A stretch of 7,078 nt of DNA from Candidatus Aenigmatarchaeota archaeon (GTDB lineage: Archaea > EX4484-52 > GLR71). The position numbers were made by a program, and so were the translations under genes. The stretch is taken from contig JAGLUQ010000043.1 of NCBI GenBank assembly GCA_023134675.1, positions 1-7,078 on the forward strand, given 5' to 3'. Positions 1-5,362 of this stretch are shown in pieces (the stretch's first letter is position 1; each line of letters opens with the position of its first letter). The notes under the pieces are model-generated. The model was given only the letters and a program-made list of their open reading frames with translations. It did no database searches and was not told where the DNA came from.

Positions 1-88
1 CGCCTACCCATCCTGAACGTACTATATCTGACGACTTATATTTTCCAATCCCTCCTTCCTGCCAGTCCAGAGGATTCACATCAGCCAT
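1..88 (-). CDS. N-terminal fragment of an unrecognised protein
   Basis: An open frame starts at the ATG on the minus strand (88-86) and runs off the left edge, giving 29 residues that begin MADVNPLDWQEGGIGKYKSS and end in ...WVG. I do not recognise the family. The segment is hydrophilic with two tryptophans and several glycines, with no signal peptide or membrane helix in the visible part. The start is favoured because an A/T-rich element (AATAATAG on the minus strand, 115-108) lies about 24-26 bases upstream, the spacing seen at other genes here. It could be co-oriented with the membrane protein at 156-488 but seems to have its own promoter. Only the N-terminus is visible, so the call is moderate. 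Confidence 0.5.
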   Translation of the reverse strand, partial: MADVNPLDWQEGGIGKYKSSDIVRSGWVG

Positions 89-107
89 AATAAACACTAA
101 CCACTAT

Positions 108-115
108 CTATTATT
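108..115 (-). promoter_or_regulatory. Weak putative TATA box for the gene at 1-88
   Basis: On the minus strand AATAATAG is preceded by GTGAAA, a BRE-like purine stretch. Its centre is about 24 bases from the ATG at 88, compatible with a leaderless or nearly leaderless transcript. The match is weak and the region is A/T-rich anyway. Confidence 0.35.
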
Positions 116-143
116 TTCACTTAACTAGTATATTAAATTTAGC

Positions 144-151
144 AAAAAAAA
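144..151 (-). terminator. Oligo-T terminator after the membrane protein gene
   Basis: Seven or so consecutive T residues on the minus strand lie just beyond the TAA stop (158-156) of the gene at 156-488. Archaeal RNA polymerase terminates at such U-tracts without needing a hairpin. The tract also falls before the separate promoter-like element of the next minus-strand gene. Confidence 0.5.
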
Positions 152-155
152 GATC

Positions 156-488
156 TTAGAAGATAAGCATAATAAGCCCGACAATAAGTATCACCACACC
201 AAAAAAGATGCCTGTAGCCTCAAATCCACGGTTATATTCATTAGTAAAAGGAAACTTAAACACTAAAAAGAACCCCAGAAGGGTAAGCACAAGTCCTATA
301 AGCTTCTTCATAAGCACAGCCGATGGTATAGCTGAAAATATCACATAACTTCCTATACCAATAAGAATAAGAGCAAGTATAATATTTTTTGGCACTCTAA
401 GGTCATCGAACTTATCGCTGTTCTTGATAACAAGTATATAGATTATAAAAAGGCCAAGACCTATCATCAATGCCGGAATCAGTTCCAT
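156..488 (-). CDS. Small four-helix membrane protein, unknown function
   Basis: A 110-residue protein made almost entirely of hydrophobic segments. Likely membrane helices are residues 3-21, 35-59, 62-79 and 89-110, with short charged loops (NSDKFDDLRVPK at 23-34 and FTNEYNRGFE at 81-90). No cleavable signal peptide, catalytic motif or metal-ligand pattern is visible. The length and layout are those of the many small DUF-type integral membrane proteins in archaea; I cannot assign it to one. The ATG at 488 is supported by a good TATA box centred 26 bases upstream, so the mRNA is probably leaderless. It is divergent from the paralog operon starting at 655 and ends in a T-tract. It could be an accessory subunit of a transporter or a stress-related membrane protein, but nothing in the sequence decides this. 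Confidence 0.8.
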   Translation of the reverse strand: MELIPALMIGLGLFIIYILVIKNSDKFDDLRVPKNIILALILIGIGSYVIFSAIPSAVLMKKLIGLVLTLLGFFLVFKFPFTNEYNRGFEATGIFFGVVILIVGLIMLIF

Positions 489-510
489 ACCTGATTATTC
501 TGCTTCTATG

Positions 511-525
511 TTTAAATAGGTTTTC
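511..525 (-). promoter_or_regulatory. BRE/TATA promoter of the four-helix membrane protein
   Basis: The minus strand reads GAAAACC (BRE-like, 525-519) followed directly by TATTTAAA (518-511). The TATA centre is about 26 bases before the A of the ATG at 488, so transcription is expected to begin at or next to the start codon. Confidence 0.65.
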
Positions 526-564
526 TTTGTCCTAAAAAAAGGCTGTCCTCAGTTTTCATAGACA

Positions 565-604
565 AGAACCGTTAATATATCACCTCACAGAACCGTTAAT
601 ATAT
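565..604 (+). promoter_or_regulatory. Twin promoter repeat upstream of the paralog operon
   Basis: The 16-base sequence AGAACCGTTAATATAT occurs twice in direct orientation, at 565-580 and 589-604, with a period of 24 bases. Each copy looks like a BRE (GAACCG) fused to a TATA box (TTAATATA). The second continues as a longer TA run to about 609. From the second copy, transcription would start near 625-630, leaving a leader of roughly 25-30 bases before the ATG at 655; the first copy would start near 601. This is the only promoter in the window with a duplicated core element and one of few predicted to give a leadered message. It could be two alternate start sites or one core promoter plus a regulator site. 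Confidence 0.55.
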
Positions 605-654
605 ATATACGACAGATTTCAATATTACAGTAAGGATATTAATCAGGGATTGCT

Positions 655-1176
655 ATGGTTTTTGCAAGGACAAAACTTACGATATACGACGATGTCTTCG
701 ACAAGTCAAAATACAGGAAAGACATAACTATAAACTACTCAGGCCCCAACCCCCAGAAATTCTACAACAAGATCCGAGAGCTTATGGTCACAGTCTTCAA
801 GGTTCCTGAAGAGCATATACAGGAAGTCACATACACCTGGGAAAAATCAGGCGACAAGCAGAAATTCAAGTTCACCTGGATAGTCTCAAGAGTGTATGAC
901 ATATACACTTTCGCAAAGATTGAAGTCGCTCTTGAAGGCTTTGTAGAAAGCGGCAAAGGCACGGCAAAGATAAAGTTTGAGCCCCAGCTGTGGAGCGAGT
1001 TTCCTCAGGACACGATATTCCAGCAGAGCATATTCTACCAGCTGTACTGGCGCCTTTGGATGACACTTTTCTACCAGAAGAAAAGGGACAGGTATCATGA
1101 GTTCACAAAGAAAATAACAAACGACTTTTCTGAAGGCCTAAAACAATATGCAGAGGAGTTGAGGCAGGGTGGCTGA
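655..1176 (+). CDS. Unknown protein, paralog of the next gene, SRPBCC-like pattern
   Basis: A 173-residue soluble protein of unrecognised family. Predicted order of elements: strand (ITINYSG, 24-30), helix (33-48), four strands (IQEVTYTW 55-62; KFKFTWIVSRV 70-80; FAKIEVALEGFV 86-97; GTAKIKFEPQLW 102-113), then a long aromatic-rich C-terminal helix (about 119-169). A strand-helix-antiparallel sheet followed by a long C-terminal helix recalls the helix-grip SRPBCC/START fold; this is inference from the pattern, not a recognised motif. The C-terminal helix has Phe, Tyr or Trp at 122, 127, 128, 131, 132, 135, 139, 140 and 147. The second half aligns with the next gene, sharing an EFP motif (115-117 here, 111-113 there), so the two arose by duplication. 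There is no signal peptide. The ATG at 655 is preceded by a weak Shine-Dalgarno-like CAGGGAT (644-650). It is first of a likely three-gene unit. Confidence 0.8.
   Translation: MVFARTKLTIYDDVFDKSKYRKDITINYSGPNPQKFYNKIRELMVTVFKVPEEHIQEVTYTWEKSGDKQKFKFTWIVSRVYDIYTFAKIEVALEGFVESGKGTAKIKFEPQLWSEFPQDTIFQQSIFYQLYWRLWMTLFYQKKRDRYHEFTKKITNDFSEGLKQYAEELRQGG
1153..1164 (+). promoter_or_regulatory. Ribosome binding site for the second paralog
   Basis: GAGGAG (1153-1158) and GAGG (1161-1164) lie inside the end of the first paralog gene, the nearer one four bases before a GTG. This supports GTG at 1169 as the start, giving an 8-base overlap with the preceding stop (TGA at 1174-1176) and suggesting translational coupling. 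Confidence 0.55.
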
Positions 1177-1657
1177 TCCTGAAACAATAAAGATTGAGGA
1201 TTATGTCCTATCGCCTGTAGAAAAGATATACATAACATACAAAGGACAGAAACCGCTATCTATCGTAAAGCAGGCAGATAATATAATGAAAATAGGCGTC
1301 GATATCTCTGCAAGCTCTCTTTTTAATATGCATTTCAAGTATGACACGACAGACGGCTCATTCTACAACAAGCTATATGCAAAAAGAGGTTTTGATAAGT
1401 TTACAAACGCTTTATTCTATATCGAGTTTAACGGCCAGCAGAACCTTGAGACCGGCGAAGGAGATATAAGAATTATAATATACGCGACTATTGTGACAGA
1501 ATTCCCCTACGCAAATTCACTGCAAAGATCTATGTGGTGGTCATATTATCATATGTTCTACAAAATATACAGGAACAGATGCAGGATAGCGGCAGAAAAA
1601 TATGTCTACAAGCTAAGAGACACTTTCATGCAGATAAGCGGCATAACAGCACCATAG
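1169..1657 (+). CDS. Unknown protein, paralog of the preceding gene
   Basis: A 162-residue soluble protein starting at GTG and reading MADPETIKIEDY. It overlaps the preceding gene by 8 bases, so the two are almost certainly cotranscribed and translationally coupled. It shares layout with that gene: early strand (IYITYKG, 20-26), helix, several strands (LFNMHFKYD 51-59; NALFYIEFNG 80-89; GDIRIIIYATIVTEF 98-112), then a C-terminal helix very rich in aromatics (W123, W124, Y126, Y127, F130, Y131, Y134). Best shared points are D-x-(Y/F)-T at 76-79, EFP (111-113), and the Q-x-S pattern that follows. The two proteins are strongly diverged, which suggests that they have separate roles, possibly as a heterodimer. 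No catalytic residues are recognisable. A lipid or hydrophobic-ligand pocket would fit an SRPBCC-like fold, but this is inference. The large TIM-barrel gene starts 40 bases downstream on the same strand. Confidence 0.78.
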   Translation: MADPETIKIEDYVLSPVEKIYITYKGQKPLSIVKQADNIMKIGVDISASSLFNMHFKYDTTDGSFYNKLYAKRGFDKFTNALFYIEFNGQQNLETGEGDIRIIIYATIVTEFPYANSLQRSMWWSYYHMFYKIYRNRCRIAAEKYVYKLRDTFMQISGITAP

Positions 1658-1697
1658 ATGCAGTAAGTCAAAGATTTATTGATTGTAGTGGTCTATA

Positions 1698-4244
1698 ATG
1701 GCAGAAGAGGGCAAAGAGAAATTATACAAAGGAAAGAGAATGGTCTATCATACCCCTCTTGATGAGAAAACAAACCGCCCTACAGATTATATAGTCGCAG
1801 GCACACCGGGCGAGCCGACAATACCGCAGATGTGGCAGTACCAGGGCCTTGCAGGAAAGATAGTCAAAGGCGCCAAGGAAGGATATGATTTTCTCGAGCT
1901 TGACTTATGGAACGATGCGGAGATACTTGAGCCCCATCTTGCGGAAAGGATAAAGCAGTTGAGGACAACCCATAAGGTAGATGTCGGCCTTCATCTGAGA
2001 GTTAATCTTGACCTCACAAGCGCATTAGGTCCTATATGGGAAGTCAACCACAACTCGCTGATATCAGGAGTCCTGGGCGCAACAGAAATTGTCAAGGCGA
2101 ATTTCATATTGATGCACAGCGCAGCAACACCCATACTTGAGTTCGGCGAGGCAGCAGCAAGGACAGCCCCGAGCACTCTGGTGACGCCATGGAAAGGCAA
2201 TCTTGCCGAGTTCATAGAGCGCCCTCTCCACAAGGACAAAGAAGCAAAAGAAAGGATTGTAGACAAGAAAATTATAATGCCGCGGCATAACTGGAATGTA
2301 TTTAATGAAGACAACGGTACTGAAGAGAAACAATTTGAAACTTTATGTAATTCAGAACCTTATGAAAAAGCGCCGACCATGAAAGACTGGGCACTGGCAC
2401 GGTTCGTCAAGGATATCTGGTATCCCGGCGCAGTACCCGACGCAAAAGTAGTAGTTGCGCTTTCAAAAGTAGAAAGCCTGAAAGAAGTGAGACGGGCATA
2501 TAAAAATGCTTTCAATAAACTTAAGTGTTATTTTGATATCAATGATTCAAAAGGCAAAGATTATTTTTATAAAAAATTTGAAAAAAAACAGAATAGTATA
2601 TTAAGTTTAAATAATGATCCAGTCATAAAAGATTATAATAGGTTCAATGAGATACAAGAGCAATTAAAGCAACCAATATCTAGCGAAGATAGAGAAAGAC
2701 TGCAAAAAGAAGCGGTAGAAATACAAAATAATCTAAAAGGCAGGGAAGAAGAATTAAATAACAAGATTGAAATTATCAAAAAAAATCTGAATACATTCAG
2801 TTCTGAATATGCAGATTTTAAGCAATTACATGAAGTTCAGGTAAGTAACAGGGCAACTTATAATGCACTCTTTTCGCAATATTTCAAAGAGATGATACTT
2901 TCTTTAAAGAAAAGTCTTGGAGAAAATTATGAAAAAAAAGAATTCAACAGAACTGAAAAAGTAAAACCCCCTTGCCCATTTGATTATGACGATACTGAGA
3001 AAAACAGATTAAGAGAAGATATAAAGGAATTAAATGAGATTCAGGAAAAAAACTTTGTCCATGTGATGGCCGTATATGAAGGTATGGGTATAGATAAAAA
3101 CTATCGCTTCTGGGTCCAGAAAGGTGCCGAGGCAGAAGAACAGGTCGCCTACAGGACTATGGCCAAATGGATGTATATTGTAAGAGACCCTCTTTACGAA
3201 GAGATCATCATCAACGACAAGGAAATAAAAAAATGGTGGTCTGAGAAAAAGAATCAGGAGGAAGTATTTAAGCACAACCATGAATATGTCTATGACTTAA
3301 AGAAAGAGAACACACCTGATAAAAATCTGAAGATATTTCTTGATCCTGACAATATCATTACATACACTAACGCATCAGGCGATCCGCTCAACCTGCCTAT
3401 AAGAAAGATGGTCGCCGCAATCTCAGCTAAATACATACAGGGACATCTTGACATGCCGATGCAGACAGACACAAACCTTTATCTAAAAAAAGGAAAACCG
3501 GAAGACAAGAGCATTTTTGATGCAAGCATGGAACAGCAATTGAAAGGGATGGTTGAAAATGGAAAATTCAAGACAGTCTACAGGTATATGTACGATGAAG
3601 GCGTCCATTTCTATATAGAGACACAGGATGTCATGAATGAGGAATGGAGAGGAAAAGTACGGATAATGAGACTTACAGACCATATTGCGATAATAAAAGC
3701 ATTCAAGAAGCATTACGGTTTCGACAATGTCTCATACACTATGGATTTCGAGCACCTGACATCAAATCTCTTGAACCCGCGCCAGCAGATAGAACAGCTT
3801 GATAAAGGAGACGCAAAATACTTATCAATGGTGCACATCAACCCGCCGTCAGCAGCGCAGGGACTTCATAAGATCCTAAAGAAGATGTCATTTGACAGCG
3901 AATATATATACGGCTGGCTTTACAAGCTGAAAAGTTTAGGCATGTCAGGCGCATACTTTGTCTGGGAGATGGGAAAAGACACAGGCGGAGGAACATATGA
4001 AGCTCCTCTGGCCCTACGAGCTCTTGCAGGCGAACTGAAGAAAGGCACAAAACCTGAAGACCTGCCTGAAGAATTCTTCGGCATAGACGCAAATTTCAGG
4101 GCAATGCAGGAGCAGGCCATAAAAGCGCATGGCCTTGACCCCCTACGCGACATGTTCTTCTTTAAGCCGGCAGACCACACTTTCATCGGCCAGATGGCAA
4201 GAGCGGCAAATGCCGAGATTGCGGACAAGGAAAGGCTAAGATAG
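1698..4244 (+). CDS. Giant TIM-barrel protein, xylose isomerase/endonuclease IV-like
   Basis: 848 residues, probably cytoplasmic. The two ends carry what look like the halves of a metal-dependent xylose isomerase-like TIM barrel: ELDL (67-70), GLHLRV with H99, ILMHSA with H140, then YIETQD with E641, MDFEH with D683 and H686, MVHINPP with H713, and FVWEMG with E757. The order H, H, E, DxxH, H, E matches the zinc ligands of endonuclease IV (H69, H109, E145, D179/H182, H216, E261). The family's DxH pair before the last Glu is not obvious. Between H140 and E641 lie about 500 residues where endonuclease IV has about 35. This insertion is mostly helical, with heptad-like charged segments (about 313-365 and 433-452). 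Part of it (about 267-455) is far more A/T-rich than the rest. A C-terminal extension follows (780-848). The substrate is unknown: sugar isomerase, phosphodiesterase or nuclease are all possible. The paralog pair lies immediately upstream. The gene stops 3 bases before the convergent mtq2 gene ends. Confidence 0.75.
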   Translation: MAEEGKEKLYKGKRMVYHTPLDEKTNRPTDYIVAGTPGEPTIPQMWQYQGLAGKIVKGAKEGYDFLELDLWNDAEILEPHLAERIKQLRTTHKVDVGLHLRVNLDLTSALGPIWEVNHNSLISGVLGATEIVKANFILMHSAATPILEFGEAAARTAPSTLVTPWKGNLAEFIERPLHKDKEAKERIVDKKIIMPRHNWNVFNEDNGTEEKQFETLCNSEPYEKAPTMKDWALARFVKDIWYPGAVPDAKVVVALSKVESLKEVRRAYKNAFNKLKCYFDINDSKGKDYFYKKFEKKQNSILSLNNDPVIKDYNRFNEIQEQLKQPISSEDRERLQKEAVEIQNNLKGREEELNNKIEIIKKNLNTFSSEYADFKQLHEVQVSNRATYNALFSQYFKEMILSLKKSLGENYEKKEFNRTEKVKPPCPFDYDDTEKNRLREDIKELNEIQEKNFVHVMAVYEGMGIDKNYRFWVQKGAEAEEQVAYRTMAKWMYIVRDPLYEEIIINDKEIKKWWSEKKNQEEVFKHNHEYVYDLKKENTPDKNLKIFLDPDNIITYTNASGDPLNLPIRKMVAAISAKYIQGHLDMPMQTDTNLYLKKGKPEDKSIFDASMEQQLKGMVENGKFKTVYRYMYDEGVHFYIETQDVMNEEWRGKVRIMRLTDHIAIIKAFKKHYGFDNVSYTMDFEHLTSNLLNPRQQIEQLDKGDAKYLSMVHINPPSAAQGLHKILKKMSFDSEYIYGWLYKLKSLGMSGAYFVWEMGKDTGGGTYEAPLALRALAGELKKGTKPEDLPEEFFGIDANFRAMQEQAIKAHGLDPLRDMFFFKPADHTFIGQMARAANAEIADKERLR

Positions 4245-4247
4245 GTC

Positions 4248-4850
4248 TTATCCTCTCACAGCCTCAATAACGACCAGTTCTTCAAAATGCAGTTTAAGCC
4301 GATTTATGATCTTAACCTTAAACCCTGCAGATTCAAGATAACTTAAAGACTTCTCATAATCTGAAAGAGAGGATTCAAGAAAGACAATACGTCCACCCTC
4401 AAAAAGATAAGAAGACACTTCAGCAAGAAACCTCTCAATAACTTTCCTGCCATCCACACCGCCGTCCCAGGCATAGTTGATCTCACCGGAAACAGTCTCA
4501 TCCAAAGACTGCGGAAGATACGGCGTATTGAAGACGATAAGATCAAACTTACCGGAAACACCAGAGAAAAGATCAGACCCGGCAACTTCAACATTCTTTA
4601 CTTTATTTCTTGCAGCATTCCTCTTGCAGACATCCACAGCATGAGGATTGATATCGCAGGCAACAACAGACGCAGCCCGGCCGGAAAGCGCAATAGATAT
4701 GATACCCGTCCCGCACCCGACCTCAAGAACTCTAAAACCCGGTCTTATACCAACTTTCTCAAGACTATCTAAAAGTATATATGTGTCATCCGACGGTTCA
4801 TAGACATTCTCATCAGTTTCTATTGAAAAGCCTTTGTATCTAAATATCAT
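4248..4850 (-). CDS. mtq2: HemK2/Mtq2-type glutamine N5-methyltransferase
   Basis: A 200-residue class I SAM-dependent methyltransferase of the archaeal/eukaryotic HemK2 (Mtq2/N6AMT1) group. It has the group's N-terminal signature VYEPSDDTY (16-24), the SAM-binding motif I VLEVGCGTG (41-49), the acidic residue ending strand 2 (D66, in ACDINP), SDLF (92-95), and catalytic motif IV in the variant form NTPYLP (108-113). In this family the NPPY-type motif binds the side-chain amide of the target. Known members methylate the glutamine of the GGQ motif in class I release factor (aRF1/eRF1), usually with a Trm112 partner; no Trm112 gene is visible here. Full length is normal. It lacks the extra N-terminal domain of bacterial PrmC. 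A TATA-like element centred 26 bases upstream of the ATG suggests a leaderless message. Its first five codons appear to be duplicated at 5107-5122. Confidence 0.9.
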   Translation of the reverse strand: MIFRYKGFSIETDENVYEPSDDTYILLDSLEKVGIRPGFRVLEVGCGTGIISIALSGRAASVVACDINPHAVDVCKRNAARNKVKNVEVAGSDLFSGVSGKFDLIVFNTPYLPQSLDETVSGEINYAWDGGVDGRKVIERFLAEVSSYLFEGGRIVFLESSLSDYEKSLSYLESAGFKVKIINRLKLHFEELVVIEAVRG

Positions 4851-4871
4851 AAATAAATATCATATAATAAA

Positions 4872-4880
4872 GTTAAATTT
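4872..4880 (-). promoter_or_regulatory. Putative TATA box of mtq2
   Basis: Minus-strand AAATTTAAC is centred at 4876, 26 bases before the ATG at 4850. It is conserved, with one change, in the duplicated copy at 5144-5152, where it sits at the same distance from a fossil ATG. Confidence 0.45.
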
Positions 4881-4908
4881 GTATTGTATTTTACTTAATA
4901 ATTTTGAT

Positions 4909-4921
4909 AAAGCTTAAATAT
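4909..4921 (+). promoter_or_regulatory. BRE/TATA promoter of micro-protein 1
   Basis: AAAGCTTAAATAT is a strong archaeal BRE/TATA match and is identical in the second unit (5175-5187). With the TATA centre near 4918, transcription should start near 4944, two bases before an in-frame TTG (4946) and eleven before the ATG (4955). Confidence 0.65.
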
Positions 4922-4954
4922 ATATCTTTTTTTAATATATTTAAGTTGGTTTAT

Positions 4955-5083
4955 ATGTATAAAACAATAGAATATCCCACTTTCATCTATGTCGGCGCAA
5001 TAATTCCATTATTAACCGCCGCATATGTATGTTATAATAAAGAAGATATAGTGAATGTGATAATCAATAAAATAAAATTATAG
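4955..5083 (+). CDS. Single-helix micro-protein 1, duplicated pair
   Basis: A 42-residue protein from the ATG, or 45 from the in-frame TTG at 4946. The TTG aligns exactly with the ATG of micro-protein 2, so both would begin MVY; it also lies closer to the predicted transcription start. The sequence has a short polar lead with an EYP motif, one hydrophobic helix (about residues 10-27 counted from the ATG, containing GAIIPLLTAAYV), and a basic tail KEDIVNVIINKIKL. This suggests a single-pass membrane protein with the charged tail probably cytoplasmic. It is a paralog of the protein at 5210-5356: shared positions include EYP-x-F, an alanine-tyrosine at the helix end, K-(E/Q)-D-I and the ending INKIK. 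Conservation of reading frame, motif and promoter between two diverged copies is the main evidence that it is a real gene. I do not recognise the family. Confidence 0.65.
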   Translation: MYKTIEYPTFIYVGAIIPLLTAAYVCYNKEDIVNVIINKIKL

Positions 5084-5086
5084 ATT

Positions 5087-5122
5087 CTCTAAAACAACCC
5101 ACGACATGTATCTGAATATCAT
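5087..5122 (-). pseudogene. Fused fossils: protease 3' end and mtq2 5' end
   Basis: On the minus strand, 5122-5107 reads ATG ATA TTC AGA TAC A, that is MIFRY, the same first five residues as Mtq2, with one synonymous change (TTT to TTC). It then leaves homology and hits a stop after 14 codons (5080-5078). At 5097-5087 the minus strand reads TTGTTTTAGAG, matching the last codons and stop of the protease gene (TTGTTTTAGGG at 5371-5361). These are the scars expected at the inner junction of a tandem duplication that took in a few bases of each flanking gene. About nine bases (5098-5106) at the joint match neither side. Confidence 0.65.
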
Positions 5123-5143
5123 AAATAAATATTATGGAATAAA

Positions 5144-5152
5144 GTTAAATCT
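5144..5152 (-). promoter_or_regulatory. Duplicated mtq2 promoter, possibly antisense
   Basis: Minus-strand AGATTTAAC differs by one base from the mtq2 element and sits 26 bases from the fossil ATG at 5122. If active it would direct transcription leftward, antisense to the 3' part of micro-protein 1. Confidence 0.35.
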
Positions 5153-5174
5153 GTATTTTGATGAAAAACCTTGA

Positions 5175-5187
5175 AAAGCTTAAATAT
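5175..5187 (+). promoter_or_regulatory. BRE/TATA promoter of micro-protein 2
   Basis: AAAGCTTAAATAT is identical to the unit 1 element. Its TATA centre (about 5184) is 26 bases before the ATG at 5210, so a leaderless transcript is expected. This argues against any start upstream of 5210. Confidence 0.65.
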
Positions 5188-5209
5188 CTATGTTATTAAT
5201 ATGTTAAAT

Positions 5210-5356
5210 ATGGTTTATGAAAGTCTCGCAGGAGAATATGTAGTAGAATATCCTGGCTTTGGTGCTATAGGAGGTATTACAGCATTGACTATTGCATATC
5301 TCGCGATTAGACATAAACAAGATATAACTAATATCATAAATAAAATAAAATCATAA
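5210..5356 (+). CDS. Single-helix micro-protein 2, duplicated pair
   Basis: A 48-residue protein beginning MVYESLAGEYVVEYP, with one hydrophobic glycine-rich helix (about 17-33, GFGAIGGITALTIAYLA) and a basic tail ending DITNIINKIKS. It is a paralog of micro-protein 1 and is probably a single-pass membrane protein. The ATG at 5210 is chosen because it lies 26 bases after the TATA centre and aligns with the TTG/MVY of copy 1. An upstream TTG at 5171 overlaps the promoter and cannot be on the transcript; ATG at 5201 is possible but less well placed. The gene ends 6 bases before the stop of the convergent site-2 protease. Function is unknown. A small regulatory membrane peptide, a toxin-like peptide or a subunit of a larger complex are all open. 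The neighbouring intramembrane protease is a conceivable partner, by position only. Confidence 0.68.
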   Translation: MVYESLAGEYVVEYPGFGAIGGITALTIAYLAIRHKQDITNIINKIKS

Positions 5357-5360
5357 AAAC
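5338..5360 (-). terminator. T-rich terminator of the site-2 protease gene
   Basis: Just past the protease stop, the minus strand has TTTTT (5359-5355) followed by TTTTATTTTATTTAT. This U-rich stretch is typical of archaeal intrinsic termination. It lies within the 3' end of micro-protein 2 on the other strand, where it encodes the lysine-rich tail. Confidence 0.4.
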
Positions 5361-5362
5361 CC

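Larger units (their letters stand above)
4835..5097. repeat. Tandem duplication, unit 1
   Basis: Unit 1 runs from codon 5 of mtq2 through its promoter, the divergent promoter and the first micro-protein, to a short CTAAAACAA tail. Over 4835-4885 it matches 5107-5157 at 46 of 51 positions without gaps. The core AAAGCTTAAATAT (4909-4921) recurs exactly at 5175-5187. The tail CTCTAAAACAA (5087-5097) matches CCCTAAAACAA at 5361-5371. The start-to-start offset is 272 at the left end and 274 at the right end. Confidence 0.8.

Noticed and set aside
762..1098. Three minus-strand open frames within the first paralog
   Set aside because: They overlap one another in different frames, are antisense to a better-supported gene, and show no motif.
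1671..1685. Separate promoter for the TIM-barrel gene
   Set aside because: GATTTATTG is A/T-rich but its centre is only about 21 bases from the ATG and lacks a BRE-like stretch; cotranscription with the paralogs explains the short 40-base gap better.
1991..2333. Minus-strand open frames of 107 and 89 codons
   Set aside because: They are antisense to conserved barrel segments (H99, H140) of the large gene; cysteine- and serine-rich composition is typical of shadows.
2497..3060. Intein or inserted mobile element inside the TIM-barrel gene
   Set aside because: There are no intein splice-junction residues (no Cys/Ser start block or terminal His-Asn followed by Cys/Ser/Thr at the right edge), no homing endonuclease motifs, and no terminal repeats or target duplications. 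The compositional shift is kept as a finding without this label.
4851..5170. CRISPR or other short-repeat array
   Set aside because: There are only two diverged copies of a 264-bp unit containing coding sequence, with no regularly spaced short repeats.
5171..5209. Longer version of micro-protein 2 starting at TTG 5171
   Set aside because: That start lies on top of the TATA box, so it would precede the transcription start; the paralog also begins at the position of the 5210 ATG.
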